Shown: piece after piece, positions 46,353 to 55,509 of the stretch
Position numbering within the stretch: position 1 is the stretch's first letter
How the letters are laid out: every line of letters begins with the position of its first letter
From: Peptoniphilaceae bacterium AMB_02
GTDB taxonomy: Bacteria; Bacillota; Clostridia; Tissierellales; Peptoniphilaceae
NCBI GenBank assembly: GCA_036321625.1
Contig: CP143259.1
Location: 1,104,001 to 1,168,000, forward strand
Length of the DNA: 64,000 nucleotides
Direction of reading: 5' to 3'
Notes under the pieces: generated by a model
Seen by the model: only the letters and a program-made list of their open reading frames with translations
Told to the model about the DNA's origin: nothing
Databases searched by the model: none
Position numbers and translations under genes: made by a program

Positions 46353-46992
46353 TGTTTTCTCCTAATATACAACCTAGCATTTTATCAATGGTCTCCTTTA
46401 TTGTTAAATCTGTAGAGTCGATTATTGTTGCGTTCTTCGGTATCACAAGTGGTGAGATTTCTCTATTCATATCATAAGCATCTCTTCGTATGATATCTTT
46501 TAAAATCTCTTCATAGGTATCTGAACTGGAATCCTTATACTGAAGATGTCTTCTTCTCGCTCTTTCTTGTTCGCTGGCCGTTAAGTAAAACTTAAATTCA
46601 GCATTAGGAAGCACAACTGATCCTATATCTCTTCCGTCTAAAACTATATCAGTATTATCGGAAATCTCTCTTTGAAGTTCAACTAAAAATGTTCTAACAC
46701 AATCATAACTAGAAACCAGAGAAACATTTCTGGTTACTTGTTTTGATCTTATATCCATATTGGTTTCAGAATCCAAGAGTTTAAACTCATCTTTTAGAGT
46801 TCCATTTTTCTGTATCAGTTTACATACCAGGTCTTTATTTGTTAAATCTATCTTATTATTTATTAAATAAAGTGTGATATAACGGTACATTGCACCGGTA
46901 TCCAAATACTCATATCCTAGTCTATTTGCTAGTTTTTTAGCTATTGTACTCTTACCGGCACCTGATGGACCATCTATAGTTATTGCTGTCAT
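46342..46992 (-). CDS. cmk: Cytidylate kinase
   Basis: Phosphorylates CMP and dCMP, recycling CMP from phospholipid synthesis. ITIDGPSGAGKSTIAKKLA is the P-loop; DTGAMYRYITLYLI and LDGRDIGSVVLPNAEFKFYLTAS are specific. Length is 216 residues. The start touches the stop of the upstream flavoprotein gene. Confidence 0.97.
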   Translation of the reverse strand: MTAITIDGPSGAGKSTIAKKLANRLGYEYLDTGAMYRYITLYLINNKIDLTNKDLVCKLIQKNGTLKDEFKLLDSETNMDIRSKQVTRNVSLVSSYDCVRTFLVELQREISDNTDIVLDGRDIGSVVLPNAEFKFYLTASEQERARRRHLQYKDSSSDTYEEILKDIIRRDAYDMNREISPLVIPKNATIIDSTDLTIKETIDKMLGCILGENNAI

Positions 46993-48218
46993 TAATTATT
47001 ATCTCCTTTCGAATGTGTTCCGGCGACATAAGCGGTTGAAAAAGCAATTTGTAAATTATAACCGCCTGTATTTGCATCTACATCAATAATTTCTCCGGCG
47101 AAGTATAATCCTGCTACTATCTTACTTTCCATGGTAGAGGGATTAATCTCATTAACATTTACTCCGCCACGCGTAATAATAGCTTCGTCAATAGGTCTTA
47201 AAGAACTAAAAGTCATTTTCATAGACTTAAAAACTTTCAACAAACTGATTCGTTCGGCCTTTGAAATCTGATGTACCGGTTTGTCGGGATTTATTCCAGA
47301 CAGTTCGAGAATTATCGGTATTAAAGAACTTATTGTCAAATCAGAAAGTGCATTTTTAATAGCTTTATTCTTATATTTCTCAAAATCCCTTAATATTCTT
47401 TTATCCAAAATATCTTCGGCCAAAGCGGGCTTTAAATCCAAATAAAATTCGTAATCATGCTTAGGTTCAATATGATTACTAAGAGTTAGAACTATTGGAC
47501 CAGATATACCATAGTGTGAAAATATCATCTCTCCAAATTCAGAGTATATCTCTTTATTATTTTCTACTAATGACAATTCAACATTTTTAAGACTAACACC
47601 TGTAAGAGATTTTACCCATTTTTCTTTTATTTCAATTGGGACTAAAGAAGGAAGCGGTTTAATGATTTCATGTCCAAGACTTTTTGCTAATTCATATCCG
47701 GAACCATCCGATCCGGTTCTAGAATATGACATGCCTCCGGTTGCGATAATACAGATATCAGAAATAAATTCTCCATCATTTGTATTTATTATAAAATTAT
47801 CACCGGTCTTATTAATTCCGGTTACCTTTGTATTGAACACAACTTCAATCTTTCTTTTATTGAGTTCTTTCCTTAATACATCAATTACATCAAAGGCACT
47901 ATCCGTTTCCGGAAAGACTCTATCCCCTCTTTCAGTTTTCAGCTTTAATCCATTTGTTTCAAAAAAATCAATTAAATTCTCATTAGTAAAAGTAAAAAAT
48001 GGACCATACATAAATTCACTATTGGATATAATTTGAGATATAAAGTCTCCAATATAGGAACTATTTGTAAGATTACACCTGCCTTTGCCAGTTATTGCAA
48101 GTTTTTTTCCTAATCTATCATTGGATTCCAAGATTATGACTTTATTGTCTTTAGTTTTGGCATTAATTGCAGCAAACATACCTGCCGGACCGCTGCCTAT
48201 AATTGTTATTGTTTTCAT
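46992..48218 (-). CDS. NAD(P)/FAD-dependent oxidoreductase (HI0933/YtfP family)
   Basis: A 408-residue flavoprotein with GSGPAGMFAAINA (dinucleotide fold at the N-terminus), ITGKGRCNLTN, CIIATGGMSYSRTGSDGSGY and the C-terminal GLYFAGEIIDVDANTGGYNLQIAFSTAYVAG. The family is widespread next to cmk in Firmicutes, but its physiological substrate is not known; some members reduce bile-acid intermediates. It is coupled on both sides by shared start/stop bases. Confidence 0.9.
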   Translation of the reverse strand: MKTITIIGSGPAGMFAAINAKTKDNKVIILESNDRLGKKLAITGKGRCNLTNSSYIGDFISQIISNSEFMYGPFFTFTNENLIDFFETNGLKLKTERGDRVFPETDSAFDVIDVLRKELNKRKIEVVFNTKVTGINKTGDNFIINTNDGEFISDICIIATGGMSYSRTGSDGSGYELAKSLGHEIIKPLPSLVPIEIKEKWVKSLTGVSLKNVELSLVENNKEIYSEFGEMIFSHYGISGPIVLTLSNHIEPKHDYEFYLDLKPALAEDILDKRILRDFEKYKNKAIKNALSDLTISSLIPIILELSGINPDKPVHQISKAERISLLKVFKSMKMTFSSLRPIDEAIITRGGVNVNEINPSTMESKIVAGLYFAGEIIDVDANTGGYNLQIAFSTAYVAGTHSKGDNN

Positions 48219-48790
48219 CAGTTGAGCCTTTCTATTGCGATGAGTTTTGGCGGATGATTCTTTTGGTTAATAAAATTAAAGTTCATAGCATTGAACTGCT
48301 TTTGATCCAATCCGTTAATAAATTCAATTAAGTCAGAGTACTCCTTTTCTCCACCTGCATGACCGGTATATGCGGTTATGAAAACCAGTCCATTTTTATT
48401 CAAAAATTCTTTCAAGATGGTATTTAAGCTTGTAATAGTTGATATTGAAGAGGTTTTAATGCTTTTATCTCCCCCGGGCAAATAACCTAAATTATAAATG
48501 ACCAGGTCAACTTTTGAATTAAGATATTTACCGACATTCATATGATCGTCTAGGATTAATTTATATCTCGCCTTAGAATGCTCTTTTGATAAATACTTTT
48601 TACTATTATTTATTGCATTTTCTTGTATGTCAAATCCAAATAAAAATGCATCAGGATACTTAGTAAGTAGCTTAAATGCATCATTCCCGTTACCTAGGGT
48701 CATGTCCACGATTATATTGACATCTAAACTGTAATTATCTAATAAAAAATACATTAGTTCGGTTGCATTTGGTTGAAGGATACTATCCAT
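48218..48790 (-). CDS. mnmM: Class I methyltransferase, probable tRNA mnm5s2U methyltransferase MnmM (YtqB)
   Basis: About 190 residues from the ATG at 48790, which has AAAGGA 7 bases upstream; longer in-frame starts run deep into the preceding gene. IIVDMTLGNGNDAFKLL is the AdoMet-binding loop, FGFDIQENAI motif II, and YNLGYLPGGDKSIKTSSISTI a family-specific stretch. YtqB-type enzymes were recently shown to methylate nm5s2U34 in Gram-positive tRNAs; assignment here rests on family resemblance. Confidence 0.82.
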   Translation of the reverse strand: MDSILQPNATELMYFLLDNYSLDVNIIVDMTLGNGNDAFKLLTKYPDAFLFGFDIQENAINNSKKYLSKEHSKARYKLILDDHMNVGKYLNSKVDLVIYNLGYLPGGDKSIKTSSISTITSLNTILKEFLNKNGLVFITAYTGHAGGEKEYSDLIEFINGLDQKQFNAMNFNFINQKNHPPKLIAIERLN

Positions 48791-49145
48791 GCTTACATCC
48801 TTTACAAGTTTTAACATCCAGTACAAACAAATCCTCATGAGATGTTGGTATAGTAAAATCTTTGAAGTATTCTCTTGTGAATATCTTTGTATATTTTACA
48901 CTTAAGGTATAATTTAGTGATCTTATAAAAAAGTCTATCTCCTCATCATTTAGTGAGTTGCATGATAGATGTTCTATGATTGCATATTCATCACAAAAAT
49001 TGATAAAAGCAAATGAAATCATCATATCATCTTTGATCAATACATAGAATTTCGGTTTAAATTCTATGTTTAAATCAAAGGTAAAACCTTTATCATTGAC
49101 TATTTCGTATATTTCATCTAACTTCGCAAGTCTTACTTGGTACAT
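48783..49145 (-). CDS. Uncharacterised 120-residue protein, GNAT-like with a Cys/His tail
   Basis: I do not recognise a named family. The layout (MYQVRLAKLDEIYEIVND, then YVLIKDDMMISFAFINF and YAIIEHLSCNSLNDEEIDFFIRSL) resembles a short or degenerate GNAT acetyltransferase fold, without a clear acetyl-CoA loop. The last ten residues, VKTCKGCKHG, form a compact CxxCxH motif that could bind a metal. It is coupled to both neighbours, rluB (shared base) and mnmM (8-base overlap), which suggests a link to rRNA/tRNA modification, but that is only contextual. Confidence 0.7.
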   Translation of the reverse strand: MYQVRLAKLDEIYEIVNDKGFTFDLNIEFKPKFYVLIKDDMMISFAFINFCDEYAIIEHLSCNSLNDEEIDFFIRSLNYTLSVKYTKIFTREYFKDFTIPTSHEDLFVLDVKTCKGCKHG

Positions 49146-49849
49146 TATAAATCCTCCAGGTATTTTATTTCAGATTCAGTTAAAAGTCGAAACTCACCGG
49201 TTTTTAAATCGCCAATGGACAATTCTTCAATAGCAACTCTCATTAAATCAATAACCTCATAACCTAAGGCTGCAAACATCTTTCTGATTTGTCTGTTCCT
49301 GCCCTCGGATATATAAACTCTATATCGGAAACCATTTTTACTTGGATGTACTTTAATTTTTGCTTTGCAGATATATTTATTGTCAATCATAACTCCGCTT
49401 TCAAGTTTTTTTAAATCCTCGCTATTAAGTTTTTTATCGATAGACACTATATACTCTTTAACTATATTGTTTTTTGGGTGAGTTAATTTATAAGTTAGAT
49501 CGCCATCATTAGTTAACAAAAGCAGTCCATGTGAATCGACATCTAATCTGCCTATAGGATAAACAGTATTGTACTTTTCCGGAAGTAGGTCTATAACAAA
49601 TTTATCATAATGTGGATCATTAAGTGATGACATATAACCAATAGGTTTGTTTAGCATTAAATAATCGTTATTATGAATAAGATTAATAATTTTATTCGAT
49701 ACTCTAACTTCATTAACTGATGGTTCTACTTGAGTTGCAGGATTACTACATACTTGACCATCCACAGTGACTAAACCATCAAAGATTAATTCATCGGCTT
49801 TTCTTCTTGAACAGTAGCCCGATCTTGCAATATATTTATTAAGTCTCAT
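49145..49849 (-). CDS. rluB: 23S rRNA pseudouridine synthase, RluB type
   Basis: RsuA/RluB-family enzyme. An S4 domain at the N-terminus (MRLNKYIARSGYCSRRKADELI) is followed by the catalytic domain with PIGRLDVDSHGLLLLTNDGDLTYKLTHPKN, holding the catalytic Asp, and EGRNRQIRKMFAALGY. The ATG at 49849 is chosen by family alignment; the upstream extension lies inside scpB. Length is 234 residues. The scpA-scpB-rluB order is conserved in Firmicutes. Confidence 0.95.
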   Translation of the reverse strand: MRLNKYIARSGYCSRRKADELIFDGLVTVDGQVCSNPATQVEPSVNEVRVSNKIINLIHNNDYLMLNKPIGYMSSLNDPHYDKFVIDLLPEKYNTVYPIGRLDVDSHGLLLLTNDGDLTYKLTHPKNNIVKEYIVSIDKKLNSEDLKKLESGVMIDNKYICKAKIKVHPSKNGFRYRVYISEGRNRQIRKMFAALGYEVIDLMRVAIEELSIGDLKTGEFRLLTESEIKYLEDL

Positions 49850-50396
49850 TAATATCACTATCCGTTGCACTGATTTGATCTATAGCATTTATATTCGGTA
49901 ATTTTTCGATATTTTCCAATCCGAAAACCCTTAAAAATTCATCTGTCGTTCCATATATTATTGGTCTACCGATTCTGTCCAGCTTTCCTAGTTCTTTTAT
50001 GAGACCTCTTTCTAAAAGGGTATTTATACTGCTATTACTCTTTACCCCTCGTATTGATTCTATCTCAACCCTCGTTACAGGTTGCTTATAAGCTATAATT
50101 GATAGAGTCTCCATAGCAGAATTGGATAGCTGTTTTTCATCTTCTTCAATCATAAGTTTTTTTATATACTGATTGGCACTGGAAATAGTTACTAATTGGT
50201 AGCTATTATTTATTTTTTTAATGCAAGTTCCCCTTTGATTATTTTGAAATTCATCGATTAGCTCTTCCATGAGAGTTGTAGCTCGCGTTTTTGTAATCTC
50301 AAGTATTTCTGATATACTCTCAATTGAAAGAGGATCTCCCCAAAAAAATAGTAGCGCTTCAATTATTGACTTATATTCTCTATCATTCATCTTCAT
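49839..50396 (-). CDS. scpB: Segregation and condensation protein B
   Basis: Winged-helix kleisin-associated subunit of the SMC condensin complex, 185 residues, with IIEALLFFWGDPLSIESIS at the N-terminus and LSIIAYKQPVTRVEIESIRGV, the family core. The ATG at 50396 overlaps scpA by 14 bases; an internal ATG at 50390 is possible. Confidence 0.95.
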   Translation of the reverse strand: MKMNDREYKSIIEALLFFWGDPLSIESISEILEITKTRATTLMEELIDEFQNNQRGTCIKKINNSYQLVTISSANQYIKKLMIEEDEKQLSNSAMETLSIIAYKQPVTRVEIESIRGVKSNSSINTLLERGLIKELGKLDRIGRPIIYGTTDEFLRVFGLENIEKLPNINAIDQISATDSDINET

Positions 50397-51102
50397 ATTC
50401 TACATACCTCAAAGATATCTCATCCTTATTTTGATCCGCTTTGATTCTGTTTTGTCTTACCAATTCCAGAATAGCTATAAAGATGGTGATAACTTCTTGC
50501 TTACAAGAATCACTTTTAATAAGTGAACTCAAGCTGATTTTTTTTGATTTTCTTACCAGTTTTGTAATCTTACTGATATAATCCTCAATGACATACTCAT
50601 CTCTATTGATTATCTCCTGATCGAAAATAATCTCATCATCTTTAAAACTGGATCTTTTTAAAAGCTCAGTAAAAACGTCTTTTAAAATATTTATATCTTC
50701 TTCTAAATTTATATTTATTGTTTCTGTTCTAATGCTCTCTTCCCTAAGCTTTGATAATTGTAAGCTCGATTTTTCTTGCAAGTCTTTTAAGAAGGTTGAA
50801 ATCAGTTTTACCTTCTTGTACTCAATTAGCCTTTGAACAAGTTCATCTCTGGGATCACTCTCTTCCTCTTCATCGTCTAAATTAGGTATTAATAATTTTG
50901 ATTTTATTTCCAAAAGAGTTGAAGCCATTACGATAAACTCAGCGATATTTTTTGCATCGGTACTTATTTTTTCAATATGATTGATATACTGTTCTGTAAT
51001 TTCTTTAATTGGTATATCATATATATTTATTTTATTCTTTTCTATCAACTTTAAGAGAAGGTCCATAGGACCTTCATATTTTTCAATATTTACTTCAATC
51101 AT
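50383..51102 (-). CDS. scpA: Segregation and condensation protein A
   Basis: Kleisin bridging the SMC heads, 239 residues. N-terminal YEGPMDLLLKLIEKNKINIYDIPI, then IAEFIVMASTLLEIKSKLLIP, are diagnostic; the C-terminal winged helix is present. It overlaps the upstream M50 protease gene by 4 bases and scpB by 14. Confidence 0.96.
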   Translation of the reverse strand: MIEVNIEKYEGPMDLLLKLIEKNKINIYDIPIKEITEQYINHIEKISTDAKNIAEFIVMASTLLEIKSKLLIPNLDDEEEESDPRDELVQRLIEYKKVKLISTFLKDLQEKSSLQLSKLREESIRTETININLEEDINILKDVFTELLKRSSFKDDEIIFDQEIINRDEYVIEDYISKITKLVRKSKKISLSSLIKSDSCKQEVITIFIAILELVRQNRIKADQNKDEISLRYVEYEDE

Positions 51103-51731
51103 TTTATTATAAAACCTGCTGCTATATTTACAAAAATTCTAAAAATAGTTTGAACAACTGGACCGATAATCGTATTAATTGTCCTTGTAAAAACTAAAAA
51201 CAAAAGTAAGAAATAAAAGTATTTTTCATACATGTAAAATTTAACTTGAAATTGCGTTGGGAAAAACGAAACTACAAGTTTTGAACCATCCAGTGGCGGT
51301 AATGGCAATAAATTAAACACTGCAAAAGAAATGTTATATATAAGTAATAGAGCGAAAAACTCTGAAAACAAAACATTACTTTTATGATACAGTGTGTATA
51401 CATATCCGAAAGAGGCAAAGAAAGCTAATACAAGATTCATACTTACTCCTGCAATAGAAACTAATATTATGCCCAAACGGCGAGGTTTAAGTCGATTAAA
51501 GTTTATCGGTACTGGATTTGCCCAACCGAATTTAAATATTAGCAATGATAAAACGCCAGGTAAATTAAGGTGTGCAAGAGGATTTAAGGTTAATCGACCC
51601 ATCCTCTGAGCAGTATCATCACCAAGTGCTAATGCCATATAACCATGAGCAAGTTCATGGAGTACGATAGTAATTAATAGTGCTACAGCTGTGACGATAA
51701 TTGTCTCTATATTGAGATTACTTAGATTCAT
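51099..51731 (-). CDS. Site-2 protease family (M50) membrane metalloprotease
   Basis: A 210-residue polytopic protein without a PDZ domain, separate from RseP. The zinc motif HELAH (about residue 26) lies in the first helix, and LLPLPPLDGSK supplies the Asp ligand. LGRLTLNPLAHLNLPG is typical of the YwhC-like group. Members are often encoded beside scpA; the substrate is unknown. Confidence 0.9.
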   Translation of the reverse strand: MNLSNLNIETIIVTAVALLITIVLHELAHGYMALALGDDTAQRMGRLTLNPLAHLNLPGVLSLLIFKFGWANPVPINFNRLKPRRLGIILVSIAGVSMNLVLAFFASFGYVYTLYHKSNVLFSEFFALLLIYNISFAVFNLLPLPPLDGSKLVVSFFPTQFQVKFYMYEKYFYFLLLFLVFTRTINTIIGPVVQTIFRIFVNIAAGFIIK

Positions 51732-52266
51732 TTTTATTCCTTAAAATCTCTAAATATTGTGCACCGATAATTGCTTTAGCATCAAATAATTCATAATTGT
51801 GTAGTTTTTCTATTAATTCATTTAAATCTATTTTGACTATCTCTAAAAATTCATCTTCATCACAGACCATGTCGGACGGAATTAAGTCACTTGCAACAAA
51901 AACATTGATTCTTTCATCTGTAAATCCAGGTGATGTATAAAAATCATAAATATATTCTATTTTATTAGCAGTATATCCGACTTCTTCTTGTAGTTCTCTA
52001 AGAGCAGCTTCTTTCGGGTCTTCACCTGACTCTACCAAACCGGCAGGAAACTCAAGAACAACTTTATCGATGGCTTTACGGTACTGTTTAACCATTAGTA
52101 CGGAATTATCGTCCATTATCGGTATTATAACTACACTGCTTCCGTGTTCAACTATTTCTCTTTTAGAATATTTTCTATTTGGTAACTCGACCGTGTCCAC
52201 TCTCAGGTTCAATATTTTACCTTCATAGACACGTTCTGATTTCATTGTTTTTTCTTCGTAATACAT
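51718..52266 (-). CDS. nudF: NUDIX hydrolase, ADP-ribose pyrophosphatase type
   Basis: The Nudix box is visible as GEDPKEAALRELQEEVGY (about residues 84-101), with the NudF-type N-terminus (GKILNLRVDTVELPN) and SPGFTDERINVFVA after the box. It probably hydrolyses ADP-ribose. The ATG at 52266 has AAGGAG 7 bases upstream. Length is 182 residues. It overlaps the M50 gene by 14 bases. Confidence 0.9.
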   Translation of the reverse strand: MYYEEKTMKSERVYEGKILNLRVDTVELPNRKYSKREIVEHGSSVVIIPIMDDNSVLMVKQYRKAIDKVVLEFPAGLVESGEDPKEAALRELQEEVGYTANKIEYIYDFYTSPGFTDERINVFVASDLIPSDMVCDEDEFLEIVKIDLNELIEKLHNYELFDAKAIIGAQYLEILRNKNESK

Positions 52267-52281
52267 ACTAACTCCTTAATA

Positions 52282-53965
52282 CTACTCTTTTTGTGCGCTA
52301 TTTAGTTGTTCGGTAGCGCTAGCTAATACAGATTTTGTTATATTTTTACCACCGATGAGTCTAGCGACTTCATTAATTCTCTCGTCGTAATTTAGGACCT
52401 TTAGAGATGTTTTTGTTAGACCGTTTTCGGTGTATTTATCTATTAAAATATGATGCTTACCTCTAACCGCAATTTGCGGTAAATGGGTAACCAGTAAAAT
52501 TTGATAATTTTGAGCAAGTTTGGATATAACTTCACCGACAACTTGTGCTGTTATACCACTGACGCCTGTATCAATTTCATCCAAAATTAAAGTATCGATT
52601 GTATCTTTTTCAGCAGTAATTATCTTTAGTGCCAGCATAAACCTGGATAATTCTCCTCCCGAAGCTATATCAAAAAGGGATCTGGGGTTTTGACCTAAAT
52701 TAAATGATGCCAAAAAGTTGATGTCATCCATACCTTTTTTATCTATTATATTTTTTTCAGAAAAAACAACCTTAAAAATTGAATTATCAAAATTTAACTG
52801 TTTTAATTCGCTTTGTATTGCTTTTTCAAACTTTGGAAGCATTGGCTTTTCTTATATCAGAAATATGTTTTGCTTTTGTGTGAATTTTGTTCTCAATGTC
52901 TTTAAGTAGAAGCTTTAAATTAATTAAATTTTCATCTTTTTTTTGGTATGAATCCAATTCCTTACGTGCTTCCTGTTCAAAAGAGAGAATTTTTTCGATG
53001 GAATCTCCGTATTTTCTCTTCAGGTTCTCAATAGATGTAATAATAGAATCCAGCTCGAATAGTCTTTCTTCATTATCAGATAAACTATCGTGATAATCTA
53101 TTATTTCAAATTTTAAGTCATTGACAATAGATTCTAAGTCCACCAATTGCTTCAATATCGAGTTTAATGAGTCATCATATTTAAGAATTGAATTCAGTTC
53201 CCCAATTGAAGAGGATACCAATGAACTTATATCTTTTGAATCGTAACCTTCTGAGAGAAAAAATGATTTTATCTTTTGCATTGATTTAGAAATATCATGA
53301 CTATTAGATAATTTTCTATGCTCAATGACAACCTCGTCAAAGTTTAGGTTATCAAGATGAAAAGAGGAAATTTCACTTATTTGATATTGTAAAACGTCAA
53401 TTCTTCTCTGTGTTTCAGAAGGGTCAATATCAAGTTTATCAATTTCTCTTAGAATTTCTCTTTTATTACTAAGCAGTAAATCAAGCTTTGAAAGTTCTTC
53501 GTCAAACTTATCGTCAGCCAATGAATCAATAATCTCAATATAATTCTTCTTATCTAATAAAATTTGACTGCTATGTTGTGAATGAATATCAATAACTGAA
53601 CTCATAATATCTTTAATGGTTGATAAATTAGTTTGTCTACCATTTATTCTAGCTATTGATTTTCCGTTTTTATATATTTCTCTTGTTACAATTACGAAAT
53701 CTTCAAGTACCTCAATACCAAACTCTTCATGCAAACGTGTTCTAATATTTTCGCTTAAATTAAAGACTCCTTCGACTACAGCAGAATCCGAGTAGCTTCC
53801 AATCAAGTCTTTATTAGCTCGAGCACCGAGCAGTAATTCAACAGCTTCAATAATTATAGACTTCCCTGCTCCGGTTTCACCTGTTATTATATTGAGTCCG
53901 TTTTCAAAATTTGCACAGGTTCGTTCTATAATTGCAAAATTTGATATAAAGATTTCATTCAGCAT
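52282..53965 (-). pseudogene. recN: DNA repair ATPase RecN, split by a frameshift
   Basis: SMC-like repair protein. The N-terminal part (53965 to 52826, 379 residues) has ETGAGKSIIIEAVELLLGARA (Walker A), HSQHSSQ and the coiled coil, ending SDIRKANASKV-stop. The C-terminal part (52842 to 52282, 186 residues) has FDIASGGELSRFMLALK (ABC signature) and LDEIDTGVSGITAQVVG (Walker B). Dropping one base at the break joins ...RKANASK to FEKAIQSELKQL, the normal RecN spacing, and gives about 560 residues. Possible explanations are a real inactivating insertion, a sequencing error, or recoding at GTT-TGA. Confidence 0.88.
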
Positions 53966-53966
53966 T

Positions 53967-54419
53967 TTATTTCACTATGGATTTAATTGAGTCAATTATT
54001 GAATCAATTTGTGTTTTATCATCAACAGCTATAAAGATAGTATCATTACCGGTTATAATTCCGGTAATACCTTTTAATTTTGCATTCGTTATTGCAAGTC
54101 CACAAACTGTAGCAGTATTAGATATTGTCTTTACTATAATTAAATCTTCATTTCTTTTTATTGATAATACAGCAGATCTAAATATTTTTTCTAGTCTTTC
54201 ATTTAGTGAATCATGAACTGTGTCAATAATGGCATATCTATAATCTCCGTCAGAAGTTTGAACTTTAGAGATTCTAAGCTCTTTTATATCTCTGGAGATT
54301 GTTGCCTGTGTTGCTCTTACACCATTGTCTTTAAGGTAATCCGACAATTCTTCCTGAGTTTGAATTATGTTTTCTTCAATTAAATCTAATATCAATCTTT
54401 GTCTAGTATATTTCTTCAT
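53967..54419 (-). CDS. argR: Arginine repressor ArgR
   Basis: Arginine-responsive regulator, 150 residues. N-terminal winged helix YTRQRLILDLIEENIIQTQEELSDYLKDNGVRATQATISRDIKEL; the C-terminal hexamerisation and arginine-binding domain has GITGIITGNDTIFIAVDD. It sits between ispA and recN as in clostridia, 1 base before recN. No arginine genes are in the window. Confidence 0.96.
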   Translation of the reverse strand: MKKYTRQRLILDLIEENIIQTQEELSDYLKDNGVRATQATISRDIKELRISKVQTSDGDYRYAIIDTVHDSLNERLEKIFRSAVLSIKRNEDLIIVKTISNTATVCGLAITNAKLKGITGIITGNDTIFIAVDDKTQIDSIIDSIKSIVK

Positions 54420-54446
54420 TGTCCCTCCGAATGATAAATGATACCT

Positions 54447-55292
54447 TTACTTATCATTTATATACATTAATATTTGTTTTAATTCTTCAGTATCTCTTTT
54501 GAATACTATCGATAATTGTTTTAAGCAGTTTAAAGCTTCATTATAATGCATTTCTGCAAGATGCCTACCTTCTGTCATTCCAAGAGAAGTGACAACGGTA
54601 ATTTTTCCTATTTGTATATCTCTTTCATAGTCCATCAAATCATCTAAGATTTGGAACATCAAACCCAAATGGTAAGCAAAATCACTGATGTACTTCTGTT
54701 CAATATCTGAAGCTCCACCAATAATAGAACCTGATACTAAAGCAGCATTGAACAAGTCAGAAGTTTTTCTGTTGTACATATTGATGAGTTCGTCTAAAGA
54801 CAAAAGTCCATCCTCAATATCTATTACCTGACCGAGTATCATTCCATCAATGCCTGATCGCTTGGAAATCAAATTCATGGCTTTTAGTTTTCTATCGCGT
54901 AAATCAAAGTCTTTTGTATTTAGAGTGTCATTTAACATAATCGTATATGCATGAGTGAGCAAAGCATCGCCTGTTAATATGGCAGTTGCTTCGTCAAACT
55001 TCTTGTGAACGGTTTGTAAACCCCTACGATAATCATCATTATCCATAGATGGCAAATCATCATGTATCAATGAGTAATTATGGATTAATTCAATTCCCAA
55101 AGCAAAGCTAAGTACATCATCATATTCAGTATTATACATAGAATACGAAGTTAGCATTAGAATTGGTCTTAATCTCTTACCACCTGATAATACACTATAG
55201 GTAATTGACTCTTTTAATCCATTATCTCTATGAATATTATCACAAAGAGCAACAAGAGATTCTTCAATTATATTTTTATACTTATTAATCAA
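54447..55292 (-). CDS. ispA: Farnesyl/geranyl diphosphate synthase (polyprenyl synthetase)
   Basis: Trans-prenyltransferase supplying farnesyl-PP to UppS. GGKRLRPILMLTSY; first Asp-rich motif DDLPSMDND; second motif FQILDDLMDYERD. A TTG at 55292 (GGTGG 8 bases upstream) overlaps the xseB stop and gives 281 residues; an ATG at 55316 is the alternative. The usual clostridial downstream neighbours dxs, tlyA and nadK are missing here. Confidence 0.93.
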   Translation of the reverse strand: MINKYKNIIEESLVALCDNIHRDNGLKESITYSVLSGGKRLRPILMLTSYSMYNTEYDDVLSFALGIELIHNYSLIHDDLPSMDNDDYRRGLQTVHKKFDEATAILTGDALLTHAYTIMLNDTLNTKDFDLRDRKLKAMNLISKRSGIDGMILGQVIDIEDGLLSLDELINMYNRKTSDLFNAALVSGSIIGGASDIEQKYISDFAYHLGLMFQILDDLMDYERDIQIGKITVVTSLGMTEGRHLAEMHYNEALNCLKQLSIVFKRDTEELKQILMYINDK

Positions 55293-55509
55293 TTTGATAA
55301 CCACCCATACTTTCAAATTTTCCGTCTTTGTATACTTTTAAGTTCCCTATTTCTGTATCCAGTACGTCTTTTAGGGAAATATAAAGTTCCAAGCCTTCGT
55401 TATATAAACTGATATTGTCTTTTAAAGGCAGGTTCTCATCTTCTAAAAGTCTTACTATCTCCATTAATCTGTTCAAATTTTTTTCGTAATCGATTAATTC
55501 TATTTTCAT
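55285..55509 (-). CDS. xseB: Exodeoxyribonuclease VII small subunit
   Basis: A 74-residue helical protein, NLNRLMEIVRLLEDENLPLKDNISLYNEGLELY, typical of XseB, which wraps XseA. It starts within the end of xseA (4-base overlap). Confidence 0.93.
   Translation of the reverse strand: MKIELIDYEKNLNRLMEIVRLLEDENLPLKDNISLYNEGLELYISLKDVLDTEIGNLKVYKDGKFESMGGYQID

Noticed and set aside
52282-52842. The C-terminal RecN piece as an independent gene starting at its own ATG
   Set aside because: There is no convincing binding site, and the piece continues the RecN domain order exactly across a one-base shift.
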